From: Flavobacterium psychrophilum
GTDB taxonomy: Bacteria; Bacteroidota; Bacteroidia; Flavobacteriales; Flavobacteriaceae
Direction of reading: 5' to 3'
DNA: 64,000 nt
Assembly: GCA_945890865.1 (NCBI GenBank)
Contig: CAMDDB010000008.1
Location: 1 to 64,000, forward strand
Of this stretch, positions 18,091 through 28,204 are shown piece after piece. The first letter of the stretch is position 1; each line of letters begins with the position of its first letter. Both the position numbers and the translations under genes were made by a program. The notes beneath the pieces were generated by a model. That model did no database searches, had not been told where the DNA came from, and saw only the letters and a list, made by a program, of their open reading frames with translations.

Positions 18091-18798
18091 ATGAAGTACA
18101 AAAGAATTCTTCTGAAATTAAGCGGCGAAGCATTAATGGGTGATCGACAATATGGTATCGATCCACAACGATTAGCAGAGTATGCCACAGAGATCAAACA
18201 GATTCATGAAAAAGGAGTAGAAATTGCTATCGTTATCGGTGGGGGTAATATTTTTAGAGGAGTCTCTGGCGCAAGTAATGGAATGGACAGAGTGCAGGGT
18301 GATTACATGGGAATGCTTGCCACCGTTATTAACGGTATGGCATTACAAGGCGCCTTGGAAGAAGCCGGAATGCAAACGCGTTTACAAACTGCTTTAAAGA
18401 TTGAAGCGATTGCCGAACCCTACATCAAAAGAAAAGCAACGCGCCATTTAGAAAAAGGGCGTATTGTAATTTTTGGTGCAGGTACTGGAAATCCCTATTT
18501 TACAACGGATACTGCTGCTGTGTTACGAGGAATTGAAGTAAGTGCAGATGTCATTTTAAAAGGAACACGTGTAGACGGAGTGTACACTTCAGATCCTGAA
18601 AAAAATACAGATGCCGTTAAATTTGATTTCATTTCATTTGAAGACGTATTGGCAAAAGGATTAAATGTTATGGACACGACCGCTTTTACCTTGAGTCAAG
18701 AAAACAAACTGCCAATTATTATATTTGATATGAATAAGGCCGGAAATTTATTAAAAGTGTGTAACGGAGAAACCATTGGGACCACGGTAACACTATAA
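18091..18798 (+). CDS. pyrH: UMP kinase
   Basis: Converts UMP to UDP with ATP in pyrimidine nucleotide synthesis. Amino-acid-kinase motifs KLSGEA (9-14) and GGGNIFRG (50-57) are present, followed by TDTAAVLRG and VDGVYTSDP. The start at ATG 18091 gives 235 residues, the usual length, and lies just downstream of a -7 box; the longer frame from 18022 would begin before the promoter. It is followed by frr, as in most bacteria, but rpsB-tsf are not upstream here. Confidence 0.96.
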   Translation: MKYKRILLKLSGEALMGDRQYGIDPQRLAEYATEIKQIHEKGVEIAIVIGGGNIFRGVSGASNGMDRVQGDYMGMLATVINGMALQGALEEAGMQTRLQTALKIEAIAEPYIKRKATRHLEKGRIVIFGAGTGNPYFTTDTAAVLRGIEVSADVILKGTRVDGVYTSDPEKNTDAVKFDFISFEDVLAKGLNVMDTTAFTLSQENKLPIIIFDMNKAGNLLKVCNGETIGTTVTL

Positions 18799-18802
18799 TT
18801 TT

Positions 18803-18841
18803 GTTTCACGTTTCATCATGTTATTGTTTGAAACCTGAAAC
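18803..18841. repeat. Inverted repeat in pyrH-frr spacer
   Basis: GTTTCACGTTTCA (18803-18815) and TGAAACCTGAAAC (18829-18841) are complementary at 12 of 13 positions, with a 13-base loop. In the transcript it would form a stable hairpin in front of frr. No T-run follows, so it is not a normal terminator. Confidence 0.65.
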
Positions 18842-18860
18842 CTCAATTTTGAATCAAAAA

Positions 18861-19424
18861 ATGACGGAAGAAATTAACTTTATTTTAGAAAGTGCTCAAG
18901 AAGCAATGTTGGGATCTGTTGCCCACTTAGAAAAAGAATTTTTAAACATTAGAGCAGGTAAAGCTTCTCCTCAAATGTTGGGCGGTGTTTTTGTAGATTA
19001 CTACGGTTCACAAACCCCATTATCACAAATTGCCAATATTAATGCTGCCGATGCGAGAACGCTTACTGTGGCTCCTTGGGAAAAAAACATGTTGCATCCT
19101 ATTGAAAAAGCCATCATGATTGCCAACTTAGGTTTAAATCCGATGAATAATGGTGATACTATCATCATCAATATTCCAGCTTTGACGGAAGAAAGAAGAC
19201 GCGACTTAGTAAAACAAGCAAAAGCGGAGGCAGAAGAAGCAAAAATTGGAATTAGAAATCACAGAAAAGACGCCAATTCCGACATTAAAAAAGAAGAAAA
19301 AGAAGGCACTGCAGAAGACATCTGTAAAAAAGCAGAAGAAGACGTTCAAAAACTAACGGATTCTTTTATAAAGAAAATCGAAGAAATTTTAGCGGTTAAA
19401 GAAGCCGAAATTATGAAAGTATAA
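18861..19424 (+). CDS. frr: Ribosome recycling factor
   Basis: RRF splits post-termination ribosomes with EF-G. The 187-residue protein from ATG 18861 begins MTEEINFILESAQEAM and shows the family landmarks LNIRAGKASP and ALTEERRRDLVKQAK. The frame extends to 18801 but the extra residues are unlike the family. It follows pyrH across a 62-base spacer with an inverted repeat, and a terminator follows directly. Confidence 0.96.
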   Translation: MTEEINFILESAQEAMLGSVAHLEKEFLNIRAGKASPQMLGGVFVDYYGSQTPLSQIANINAADARTLTVAPWEKNMLHPIEKAIMIANLGLNPMNNGDTIIINIPALTEERRRDLVKQAKAEAEEAKIGIRNHRKDANSDIKKEEKEGTAEDICKKAEEDVQKLTDSFIKKIEEILAVKEAEIMKV

Positions 19425-19430
19425 ATTTAA

Positions 19431-19456
19431 ATCCCGATTCACTCTCGGGATTTTTT
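19431..19456 (+). terminator. Rho-independent terminator after frr
   Basis: ATCCCGA (19431-19437) pairs with TCGGGAT (19445-19451), followed by a T-run. Confidence 0.85.
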
Positions 19457-19464
19457 ATTTTAAA

Positions 19465-19472
19465 TATCTTTG
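19465..19472 (+). promoter_or_regulatory. Candidate -7 box of the DUF5686 gene
   Basis: TATCTTTG matches TAnnTTTG, 20 bases before ATG 19493, directly after the frr terminator. Confidence 0.45.
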
Positions 19473-19492
19473 TGATCTATTGCAAATTATCC

Positions 19493-21976
19493 ATGAACTA
19501 CTTTTGGTCTTTATTGTGTTTCCTTTTTACTTCAAGCTTGATAGCGCAAACCAATGTCAAAGGCCAAGTTATTGATTTTGATAGTGCAATTCCCATTGCT
19601 TTTGCTTCGATAACCTACAATTCCTCTTCAATAAGTGCTGATTGGGAAGGAAAATTTAATTTGACTGTTGAAGACCCCAAGCTTCCCATAAAAATAAATT
19701 ACCCTGGATATCTTGAAAAAATAGCCTATCCCTCTGCTTTAAGCGCTATTATTACTGTAAAATTAATTCCAAATATAAACAGTAAAAAGAAAGAAATTTA
19801 TTCAGAAATTGAAGTCAATAATATCATAAAAAAGGTCATTGAAAATAAAAAACAAAACGACCCTACAAAAGCGCTCTCCAGTTTTCAATATAAAAACTAC
19901 GAGTATCTCAAGGTAACTGCAAACCCCGATAGTATTTCTTCAAAAATAGATACAATTATTAAATATAATTTACTTCGAAAACCAAAAATAAAACTGGACT
20001 CAACCAATTACAAATTCAAAAAAGTAGTAGAAAAACAACATCTGTATCAAACCGAAAAAGTAAATTTAATTCAGTTTGCCCATAAAAAAAGTAAAGAAAC
20101 CATTTTAGCCACGCGAATGGCGGGGTTTGATCAGCCGCTTTATGAGTATTTAGGATTAAAATTAGTCTCTTATTCAGTATATGAAAATCCGTTTGAAATA
20201 CTTGAAATTCCGGTTCAAAATCCCATTTCAAACTATGGGCGTCGATTGTATACCTATAAATTAATCGATACCGTCTCAATTGCAGGACGAAAGGCATTTC
20301 GTATTTATTTCCAACCCAAAAAATTCAACGGAAATAAACTTCGTGGCTTGTTGTATATTGATGCCGAAACGTATGCGATTTCAAAAGCATATTATCGAAT
20401 TTATGGGGTAGTAAACATACATGCCACCTATACCTTTTCGTACTTGAAAGAACAGCAACTTTGGTTTCCTGAAAAGCGCTTTTTTAAAGTGCAAAAAGGG
20501 AATAATTATGACGACATTAATCTATTAGGTGGTACTATAAAATTCAGTTCTTCTCTAGACTTTAAGGAACGTAAAAACGCAACCGATCAAGTCTATTTAT
20601 ATCTCGAATCTACCCCTTTTGATGTTGAAATAAATCAGCCTGTCATTCTTTCAAAACCTAATGTCAAAATTGAGGTTCCGGCAACGAGCTTAAAAAAATC
20701 AACCGAGTATTGGAATACTTTTACAAAAGACACTTTAGACCAACGAAAAATTAAAACTTATACCGCCATTGATAGTTTGTCCCTTTCAGAAAAAATTGAA
20801 CATAAAATTTTTCTAGGCCGAAAAATAATTAACGGCTATTTTCCTGTTTCCATCATCGATGTTGATCTTAGAAGTATTATTAAATATGATCATTATGAAG
20901 GGTTTCGATTTGGATTGGGGGGGATAACCAATAGCCGCCTTTCCTCCCGCTACAAAATTGCATTTTATGGTGCTTATGGATTAAAAGATAGGGAAGCAAA
21001 ATTTGGTATAACGCCCTCTTATTTGGCCCATCAATCATCAGAAACATGGATCAGTGCTTCTTATTTTGATGATATAAATGAAATTGCACAAACTAATTTT
21101 GCTACCGATTTGAGGCGCTTTAAAATTTACGATCCGCGCCCATTGAATATTACTACTTTCTACAACAATAGGAACACTTCCATTTATGTAGAAAGTAAAA
21201 TTTTGCCTAAAACTTTGAGTTATTTTGCCCTTTCAAACAGTCAAATTCAACCTTTATTCGATTATACATTCATCCATAATGGAATTTCCTATACCAATTA
21301 TTCGATCACTTCGGTCCAACTCGGCTTGCAATGGAACCCATTTAGTGATTACATGCAAACTCCTATTGGAAAAATTGAAATCGAAAAACGGCATCCTAAA
21401 TTTTCGTTACAATATACCCAAAGCTTGCCTAAAGTATTGGGCAACGATTTTGAATTTTCCAAATTGGATTTTAAATCCTATTATGAACTGCCTTATTTAT
21501 CGGGGCAAAAAAGCTCCGTTTTGGTGCAAACCGGAATTGCTTTTGGAGCGGTACCAATTACACACTTATACAGCATACAGCCCAATAATTTAAACCGAGA
21601 TGCGGTATTACAACGGATTACATTTTCTGGGAAAAACAGTTTTGAAACCATGTATTTCAACGAATTTTTCTCTAATAAATATGTTTCCTTACAACTAAAA
21701 CATACGTTTAACAAAATACAAGTGGCCCCAAAAATAAACCCAGAATTTACCTTAGTTACACGCATGGCATTTGGTTCCAATAACCGGTCTACCCAACACA
21801 TCGGAATTACCTATAATACCATGGAAAAAGGGTTCTTTGAAAGTGGCGTTGAATGTAATAAACTGTTTAAAGGATTTGGATGGGTTGCATTTTATCGATA
21901 TGGGCCCTATCAATTAGCCCGTTTTGAAGACAACATTGCAATAAAAATTTCTTTTCAGTTGGATTTAGGGATTTAA
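19493..21976 (+). CDS. DUF5686 family outer-membrane protein with carboxypeptidase-like domain
   Basis: 827 residues from ATG 19493, chosen because the upstream in-frame start overlaps the -7 box. A signal peptide (1-19, ending LIAQ) is followed by a carboxypeptidase-regulatory-like beta-sandwich (about 20-95) with VKGQVIDFDSAIPIAFASI, similar to the plug-preceding domain of SusC-like receptors. The remainder matches my recollection of DUF5686, with a C-terminal series of amphipathic strands ending in LDLGI that suggests a beta-barrel. Function is unknown; the family is typical of Bacteroidota. It is flanked by a terminator and the next promoter, so it is probably a single-gene unit. Confidence 0.85.
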   Translation: MNYFWSLLCFLFTSSLIAQTNVKGQVIDFDSAIPIAFASITYNSSSISADWEGKFNLTVEDPKLPIKINYPGYLEKIAYPSALSAIITVKLIPNINSKKKEIYSEIEVNNIIKKVIENKKQNDPTKALSSFQYKNYEYLKVTANPDSISSKIDTIIKYNLLRKPKIKLDSTNYKFKKVVEKQHLYQTEKVNLIQFAHKKSKETILATRMAGFDQPLYEYLGLKLVSYSVYENPFEILEIPVQNPISNYGRRLYTYKLIDTVSIAGRKAFRIYFQPKKFNGNKLRGLLYIDAETYAISKAYYRIYGVVNIHATYTFSYLKEQQLWFPEKRFFKVQKGNNYDDINLLGGTIKFSSSLDFKERKNATDQVYLYLESTPFDVEINQPVILSKPNVKIEVPATSLKKSTEYWNTFTKDTLDQRKIKTYTAIDSLSLSEKIEHKIFLGRKIINGYFPVSIIDVDLRSIIKYDHYEGFRFGLGGITNSRLSSRYKIAFYGAYGLKDREAKFGITPSYLAHQSSETWISASYFDDINEIAQTNFATDLRRFKIYDPRPLNITTFYNNRNTSIYVESKILPKTLSYFALSNSQIQPLFDYTFIHNGISYTNYSITSVQLGLQWNPFSDYMQTPIGKIEIEKRHPKFSLQYTQSLPKVLGNDFEFSKLDFKSYYELPYLSGQKSSVLVQTGIAFGAVPITHLYSIQPNNLNRDAVLQRITFSGKNSFETMYFNEFFSNKYVSLQLKHTFNKIQVAPKINPEFTLVTRMAFGSNNRSTQHIGITYNTMEKGFFESGVECNKLFKGFGWVAFYRYGPYQLARFEDNIAIKISFQLDLGI

Positions 21977-22025
21977 TTTTCAGTAAATTATCCCAATGTA
22001 AGCCCATTAATTAAGCAGGAATACC

Positions 22026-22033
22026 TACCTTTG
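22026..22033 (+). promoter_or_regulatory. Candidate -7 box of the MMPL exporter
   Basis: TACCTTTG matches TAnnTTTG, 18 bases before ATG 22052. No TTG at the expected distance. Confidence 0.4.
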
Positions 22034-22051
22034 CCACTTAATTTTTGAGAG

Positions 22052-24511
22052 ATGGTAAAGTGGTTCAACACCAATTTTTGGGATTTTATCGCCAGTAAAA
22101 TTTTACGAAACAGAATAGGTTTATTAGTAACCGTTGCTCTTTTTACCCTTTTTATGGCTTCGCAGTGGAAGCATATTAAATTTACTACCACTGAAGCCAA
22201 TCTACTTCCAGCTTCCGAAAAAGCAAATTTAGAATACAATTCTTTTTTAGAAAAATTTGGCGAAGAAGGAAACCTCATCGTAATAGGCATACAAGACCGC
22301 CTGATTTTTACACCTAAAATTTATGATTCTTGGGAGAAATTGATGCTTCAGCTCAAAAAAAATCCTGAAGTAGACGGAATTATTTCGCTCAACGACTTAA
22401 AAAAATTACAAAAAAACGACAGCCTTTTTTCCTTTGAATTGACCGCGCTAATTGACCCTACACAAACAAAAAATGCGGCCTATTTAAATGAAAAAAAGAA
22501 AGAATTATTAACGCAAATGCCTTTTTATGATGGGTTGTTGTTCAATCATTCGGGTATTATTCGGTCGGCTATTTATTTAGATAAAAAAATTGTAAACACC
22601 CCCGAACGCAAAGATTTAGTATTGCATAAAATTATCCCCGCCATTGAAGCTTTTGAAAAAGAAACAAAAGTAGATTTACATGTTTCGGGCATGCCTTACA
22701 TTCGATCGCTTAATTCGGAATATATCATTAGCGAAATTAGCCTCTTTATTGGAGCAGCATTGGGAATAACTTCTTTGATTTTCTTTTTCTTTTTTAGATC
22801 CTTTAGAACAACATTAATTTCAATGTGTATTGTAATTGTGGGGGTAATGTGGTCGTTTGGATTTCTGGGATTACTGCGCTATGAAATTACTATTTTAACC
22901 GCTTTAGTGCCTACATTAATGATTGTTATAGGAATTCCAAACTGTATTTTCTTGACCAATAAGTACCATCAAGAGTGCAGAATACATGGAAATCAGGCAA
23001 AGGCTTTAGTTCGTGTAATTACAAAGGTGGGAACACCAACCTTGATTACCAATCTTACTACATCGTTTGGATTTGCAACATTTATTGTAACCAATAATGA
23101 ATTATTAAAAGAATTTGGAGTCGTCACTTCTATAAATATTATCGCCTTATTCTTCCTCTGTCTTTTTGTAATTCCGGTGGCCTATAGTTATATGTCAACG
23201 CCAAAAGAACGCCATTTAGATCATTTAGAACGCAGCTATGCCGTAAGTTTTTTAAACTGGGTGCAAAAAACCATAATAAACAAAAGGCGACTTGTATATG
23301 TAGTGGTTGTTTTATTGCTAACTTTAGGTACTGTAGGAATTTTTAAGATGCGAATTTCTGGAAGTTTAATAGAAGACATGCCTAAAAAAGCGGCCTTCTA
23401 TGATGATATTGTGTTTTTTGAAAAGGAATTTGATGGTGTTATGCCAATTGAAATACTAATTGACACCAAAAAGAAAAAAGGAGTCATGAAATTAGCAACT
23501 CTTAAAAGAATGGATGAGTTGCAACAAACCATTGATTCCATTCCCGAATTGTCTAAACCTATTTCAATTGTCAATTTAGTTAAATATTCAAAACAAGCCT
23601 ATTACAATAATAATCCTGAATATTACGAATTGCCCTCTTCGCAAGAGCAAGCCTTTATTTTATCTTTTGCCAAAAATTCGGCAAAAACCAACCCAGAGAA
23701 TATGATGAAAAGCTATGTTGACACAACAGGCCAATATTCTCGAATTACCACTTTTATTAAAGATGAGGGCATCAATAATTTGGATGTTATAGAATCCAAA
23801 TTACAATCTAAAATTGACGAACTTTTCCCAAAAGAAAAATATACAGTTTCTATAACTGGAAAAGCGGTTGTGTTTCAAAAAGGAACAAAATATTTGCTAG
23901 ACAACCTACTGCAATCGTTGTTACTATCGGTATTCATAACGGCACTTTTAATTGCGTTTATGTTCCGATCTATTAAAATGATATTAGTAGCATTATTGCC
24001 CAATTTATTGCCTTTATTAATGACCGCCGGAATCATGGGCTATTTCAATATTCCTTTAAAACCGTCTACCATTTTAGTGTTTGGTATCGCGTTTGGACTA
24101 TCGGTTGACGATACCATACGTTTTTTAGCAGAATACCGACAAGCCTTAACGCGAAACAATTGGAAAATTAAAAAATCTGTATTTGCAACCATTAACGAAT
24201 CGGGCTTGAGCATGTTCTATACTTCAGTGGTATTGTTTTCAGGATTTTCGGTATTCATGTTGTCAAGTTTTGGAGGAACCATTGCTTTAGGCGGATTGGT
24301 TTCCATCACTTTATTGTTTGGTATGCTGTCAAATTTGGTCTTGTTGCCTTCTTTAGTATTAACACTCAATAAAAAATTAGCCAATCAGCAAGAATTTGGA
24401 GAGCCTACAATCAATATCTTAAGCGATGAAGAAGTGGGCGAAGTCGATAAAATTGAATTAGATGGATTTTCTGAAGAAGATTTTGAAGAAGAAAATTCAA
24501 ACGAGAAATAG
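22052..24511 (+). CDS. MMPL/RND-superfamily exporter
   Basis: 819 residues with the two-fold RND plan: a first membrane helix (about 22-40), a large extracytoplasmic loop, a cluster of five helices (about 225-385), a second single helix (about 405-425), a second loop and a second cluster (about 620-775). The acidic pair characteristic of the proton path appears in GLSVDDTIRF in the second half. The C-terminal tail is highly acidic. Members export lipids, hopanoids or other hydrophobic molecules; the cargo here is unknown. It stands alone, without adaptor or TolC partner. Confidence 0.85.
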   Translation: MVKWFNTNFWDFIASKILRNRIGLLVTVALFTLFMASQWKHIKFTTTEANLLPASEKANLEYNSFLEKFGEEGNLIVIGIQDRLIFTPKIYDSWEKLMLQLKKNPEVDGIISLNDLKKLQKNDSLFSFELTALIDPTQTKNAAYLNEKKKELLTQMPFYDGLLFNHSGIIRSAIYLDKKIVNTPERKDLVLHKIIPAIEAFEKETKVDLHVSGMPYIRSLNSEYIISEISLFIGAALGITSLIFFFFFRSFRTTLISMCIVIVGVMWSFGFLGLLRYEITILTALVPTLMIVIGIPNCIFLTNKYHQECRIHGNQAKALVRVITKVGTPTLITNLTTSFGFATFIVTNNELLKEFGVVTSINIIALFFLCLFVIPVAYSYMSTPKERHLDHLERSYAVSFLNWVQKTIINKRRLVYVVVVLLLTLGTVGIFKMRISGSLIEDMPKKAAFYDDIVFFEKEFDGVMPIEILIDTKKKKGVMKLATLKRMDELQQTIDSIPELSKPISIVNLVKYSKQAYYNNNPEYYELPSSQEQAFILSFAKNSAKTNPENMMKSYVDTTGQYSRITTFIKDEGINNLDVIESKLQSKIDELFPKEKYTVSITGKAVVFQKGTKYLLDNLLQSLLLSVFITALLIAFMFRSIKMILVALLPNLLPLLMTAGIMGYFNIPLKPSTILVFGIAFGLSVDDTIRFLAEYRQALTRNNWKIKKSVFATINESGLSMFYTSVVLFSGFSVFMLSSFGGTIALGGLVSITLLFGMLSNLVLLPSLVLTLNKKLANQQEFGEPTINILSDEEVGEVDKIELDGFSEEDFEEENSNEK

Positions 24512-24601
24512 TATATTTTTTCTTTCGTGTTATCTTTGTCAAAGGAAAGAAATAACCTACATTATAAACCTGAAAGCCTAATATAATATTGAAATTTTAT
24601 G

Positions 24602-24625
24602 TAGGTTTGCACATAAATATATTTG
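24602..24625 (+). promoter_or_regulatory. Two candidate -7 boxes of asnS
   Basis: TAGGTTTG at 24602-24609 and TATATTTG at 24618-24625 both match TAnnTTTG. Use of the second would start transcription at or next to the ATG at 24629, giving an almost leaderless mRNA; the first gives a normal leader. Confidence 0.4.
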
Positions 24626-24628
24626 AAA

Positions 24629-26065
24629 ATGAAACACTCAAAAGTAATAGACCTTTTAAACAGTACGAATACGCTACATGAAGTAACAGCAAAAGGTTGG
24701 GTTAGAACATTTAGAAATAATCAATTTATTGCGTTGAACGATGGTTCAACTTTACATAATATTCAATGCGTTGTTGATTTTGAAAACACTGCTGAAGAAA
24801 CTTTAAGAAGAATTACAACTGGAGCGGCTATTTGCGTTACCGGAACCTTAGCTGAAAGCCGTGGTGCAGGACAAAAGGTAGAAATTCAAGTCACTAAAAT
24901 AGAAATTTTAGGGGATAGTGATGCCGAAAAATTTCCGATGCAACCCAAAAAACACTCGTTAGAATTTCTTCGTGAAAATGCGCATTTAAGAGTGAGAACA
25001 AATACATTTGGAGCTGTAATGCGCGTGCGATCAACGCTTGCTTTTGCCGTACATCAGTATTTTCAAGAAAAAGGTTTCTTCTATGTAAATACCCCAATTA
25101 TTACTGGGTCAGATGCAGAGGGAGCTGGAGAAATGTTCCAAGTTACAGCTTTGCCCATTGACGGATCTGCGCCAAGAACGGAAGACGGTGCTATCAACTA
25201 CAAAGAAGACTTTTTTGGTAAACAAACCAATCTTACGGTTTCGGGACAACTAGAAGGTGAAACCTTTGCAATGGCATTAGGCCAAATTTATACGTTTGGA
25301 CCTACCTTCCGTGCGGAGAATTCCAACACGTCACGTCACTTGGCCGAATTTTGGATGATTGAGCCCGAAGTGGCTTTTAATGATTTAGCGGACAACATGG
25401 ATTTAGCCGAAGACTTCATCAAATATGTCATCAAATATACTGTTGATAAATGCGGCGACGATTTGAAATTTTTAGAAGGTCGACTCCTGGAAGAAGAAAA
25501 AGCAAAACCACAAGCCGAGCGAAGTGAAATGGCATTGTTAGAAAAATTAAACTTCGTGTTAGAAAATAACTTTAAACGCGTTTCTTATACCGAAGCTATT
25601 GATATTTTAAAAGATTCTACTCCCAATAAAAAGAAAAAATTCCAATACATTATTAACGAATGGGGTGCCGATTTACAAAGTGAGCACGAACGTTTCTTAG
25701 TGGAAAAACACTTCAAATGTCCGGTAATATTATTTGATTATCCTGCAAAAATAAAAGCATTTTATATGCGTTTGAATGAAGACGGAAAAACGGTGCGAGC
25801 CATGGATATCTTGTTTCCTGGAATTGGAGAAATTGTGGGCGGTTCGCAAAGAGAAGAACGCTATGATGTGTTAGTGGAAAAAATGAAAGCCTTAGGAATT
25901 GACGAAAAAGAATTATGGTGGTATTTAGATACCCGAAGATTTGGTTCTGCCGTACACTCAGGATTTGGATTAGGATTTGAACGTTTAGTCCTTTTTGTAA
26001 CAGGAATGTCCAATATTAGAGACGTAATTCCGTTTCCAAGAACGCCACAGAACGCAGAGTTTTAA
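24629..26065 (+). CDS. asnS: Asparaginyl-tRNA synthetase
   Basis: Class IIb aminoacyl-tRNA synthetase charging tRNA-Asn. The OB-fold anticodon domain (about 15-105) is followed by the catalytic core with motif 2 ([20 protein letters not shown]) and motif 3 ([12 protein letters not shown]). The N-terminus [11 protein letters not shown] is set at ATG 24629 for 478 residues; a TTG two codons earlier is possible. rpoN follows after 56 bases. Confidence 0.95.
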   Translation: MKHSKVIDLLNSTNTLHEVTAKGWVRTFRNNQFIALNDGSTLHNIQCVVDFENTAEETLRRITTGAAICVTGTLAESRGAGQKVEIQVTKIEILGDSDAEKFPMQPKKHSLEFLRENAHLRVRTNTFGAVMRVRSTLAFAVHQYFQEKGFFYVNTPIITGSDAEGAGEMFQVTALPIDGSAPRTEDGAINYKEDFFGKQTNLTVSGQLEGETFAMALGQIYTFGPTFRAENSNTSRHLAEFWMIEPEVAFNDLADNMDLAEDFIKYVIKYTVDKCGDDLKFLEGRLLEEEKAKPQAERSEMALLEKLNFVLENNFKRVSYTEAIDILKDSTPNKKKKFQYIINEWGADLQSEHERFLVEKHFKCPVILFDYPAKIKAFYMRLNEDGKTVRAMDILFPGIGEIVGGSQREERYDVLVEKMKALGIDEKELWWYLDTRRFGSAVHSGFGLGFERLVLFVTGMSNIRDVIPFPRTPQNAEF

Positions 26066-26067
26066 TA

Positions 26068-26092
26068 AGGCAATAGGCATTAGGCAATAGGC
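26068..26092. repeat. Direct repeat in asnS-rpoN spacer
   Basis: AGGCAATAGGC occurs at 26068-26078 and again at 26082-26092, followed by ATAAAGCTTAAAGCTAAA. Two copies only. Confidence 0.65.
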
Positions 26093-26121
26093 TTAATGCA
26101 TAAAGCTTAAAGCTAAATATA

Positions 26122-27591
26122 ATGTTAAAACACAGTTTACAGTTCAAATTATCTCAAAAATTATCCCCTCAACAAATTCAGTTGATGAAGCTGATTCAGT
26201 TGCCTACACAAGCATTTGAGCAGCGTCTTCAAGAGGAATTAGTAGAGAATCCAGCTTTAGAAGAAAGCAGCAAAGAGGAAGAATATGAGCGAGATGATTT
26301 TGAAGTAAACGCCAATGAAGACGATTATGATGATTATGACAGTGATCATATTGATACTCAAGACATCAACATCGACGATTATTTAAGCAACGACGAAACT
26401 CCTGATTATAAATACCAAACCAACAATTACAGCGATGATGATGAGGATCGATCCGCTCCATTTGCTGCCCCTGTTAGTTTTCACCAAGATTTAATCAATC
26501 AGTTAAATACCTTTATTTTACGAGAAGATGAACGCGATATTGCCGAATTTTTAGTAGGCAGTATAGATGACATGGGTTATATACGAAGAACCACTCAAGA
26601 CATTGTGGACGATTTAGCTTTTACCCAAGGTATTTACACCGATGAAACTACTGTAGAGCGCATCTTACATTTGGTTCAAGAATTGGAACCAGTAGGCGTT
26701 GGCGCTCGCGATTTACAAGAATGCCTATTGCTTCAATTGAAGCACAAAACGCCCTCAGAAGGGCTAGTATTGGCCATCAACATAATCGAACAACAGTTTG
26801 AAGCGTTCAGTAAGAAACATTATGATAAATTGTTGCAAAAATTTGATGTTACTCAACAACAACTCAAAAAAGGGATTGATGAAATTGAAAAACTAAATCC
26901 AAAACCAGGAGGTAGTTTTGATGGAAACCAAAAAATGATTGAACACATTGTGCCTGATTTTACCATTCGAATTGTAGATGGCGAATTGGAATTGCTATTG
27001 AATGGAAGAAATGCCCCCGAACTCCATGTGTCCAAGGATTATCAAGATATGTTGCAAAGCTACAAAGTCACCGCTGATAAATCCACAGCACAAAAAGAAG
27101 CAGTTCAATTTATCAAACAAAAATTAGATGCTGCCAAATGGTTTATTGATGCCATCAAACAGCGCAATGAAACCCTATATGTTACCATGAATGCCATCAT
27201 GTACTACCAGCGGGACTATTTTCTAGAAGGAGAAGAGACAAAACTTCGCCCAATGATTCTAAAGGATATTGCCGACCTCGTGGGTTTAGATATTTCTACC
27301 ATTTCCCGTGTGGCCAATAGTAAATATGTAGACACTCCTTATGGGACGAAATTAATTAAAGAATTTTTCAGTGAATCGATGACCAATGATCAAGGAGAAG
27401 AAGTTTCAACCATAGAAATTAAAAATATTTTACAACAAGTCATTTCGGAAGAGGACAAGAAGAAACCATTGCCTGATGATCAATTAGCCGAAATATTAAA
27501 AGCAAAAGGCTATCCGATTGCGCGTCGAACTATTGCAAAATATAGAGAACAACTAGAAATCCCAGTGGCGCGCTTACGAAAAAAAATATAA
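26122..27591 (+). CDS. rpoN: RNA polymerase sigma-54 factor
   Basis: Directs RNA polymerase to -24/-12 promoters and requires an AAA+ activator. The N-terminal activator region has repeated Gln/Leu (SPQQIQLMKLIQLPTQAFEQ), followed by a strongly acidic stretch (about 50-110), the core-binding region, a helix-turn-helix with ISTISRVANSKYV, and a C-terminal RpoN box ARRTIAKYRE at 467-476. Length is 489 residues. The next gene begins one base after the stop. Confidence 0.96.
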   Translation: MLKHSLQFKLSQKLSPQQIQLMKLIQLPTQAFEQRLQEELVENPALEESSKEEEYERDDFEVNANEDDYDDYDSDHIDTQDINIDDYLSNDETPDYKYQTNNYSDDDEDRSAPFAAPVSFHQDLINQLNTFILREDERDIAEFLVGSIDDMGYIRRTTQDIVDDLAFTQGIYTDETTVERILHLVQELEPVGVGARDLQECLLLQLKHKTPSEGLVLAINIIEQQFEAFSKKHYDKLLQKFDVTQQQLKKGIDEIEKLNPKPGGSFDGNQKMIEHIVPDFTIRIVDGELELLLNGRNAPELHVSKDYQDMLQSYKVTADKSTAQKEAVQFIKQKLDAAKWFIDAIKQRNETLYVTMNAIMYYQRDYFLEGEETKLRPMILKDIADLVGLDISTISRVANSKYVDTPYGTKLIKEFFSESMTNDQGEEVSTIEIKNILQQVISEEDKKKPLPDDQLAEILKAKGYPIARRTIAKYREQLEIPVARLRKKI

Positions 27592-27592
27592 G

Positions 27593-28204
27593 ATGGACGC
27601 TAAAAAGTTATTACCTGTTTTTTCCTATATTTTTCACCCCATCTTTATTTCTTTATACGGAACGCTTTTTTTCTTTTCCATTGCAAAAAATTTCTACTAC
27701 GCCCCTCAAATATACGTGACACTCCTTCAAGTTGTTATAATAACACTCTTACTGCCGTTGTCGATGTATTTTTTATTTCGCTTCTTGGGGATGTTGCAAT
27801 CGTTTACTGAGGCCAGCTTAAAAGAGCGGCGTATGCCTATAGCCATTCAGGCCTTATTATTACTTCTATTAATTAAATATAGTATTTCCAAAGAAGTTTT
27901 TACCGAACTCTATTATTTCTTTCTTGGGGGTTTTATTAGTGCGGTGTTAGTACTTGCGGTTGTACTTCTAAAATTTAAAGCGAGCTTGCACATGATGGGC
28001 ATTAGTGCGTTGACCGCATTTATTTTCGGCTTGTGTAAATATTACAAATTGGACTATTCTTATAGTGTAGGGATTTGTATCATTTGTATGGGTGCCGTTG
28101 CTTCTTCAAGATTGTATAAAAAGGCACATAGTCCTATAGAATTAGTCGCTGGAATAGCTATTGGATTTCTTCCACAAATACTTCTATTTTCTTATTGGCT
28201 ATAA
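27593..28204 (+). CDS. PAP2-like integral membrane protein
   Basis: 203 residues with about six hydrophobic segments. Polar residues between them resemble the PAP2 phosphatase signature: KERRMP near 82, a SLHMM segment with His near 127, and SSRLYKKAHSPIEL near 175-188, which fits the SR-x5-H motif. Such proteins hydrolyse phosphate monoesters of lipids or isoprenoids; the first motif is incomplete, so activity is uncertain. It starts one base after rpoN. The 3' end overlaps the convergent barrel gene by six bases. Confidence 0.7.
   Translation: MDAKKLLPVFSYIFHPIFISLYGTLFFFSIAKNFYYAPQIYVTLLQVVIITLLLPLSMYFLFRFLGMLQSFTEASLKERRMPIAIQALLLLLLIKYSISKEVFTELYYFFLGGFISAVLVLAVVLLKFKASLHMMGISALTAFIFGLCKYYKLDYSYSVGICIICMGAVASSRLYKKAHSPIELVAGIAIGFLPQILLFSYWL

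Noticed and set aside
26068..26092. AGGCAATAGGC repeat considered as a CRISPR or mobile-element end
   Set aside because: Only two copies, 14 bases apart, with no spacer series, no cas gene and no transposase.
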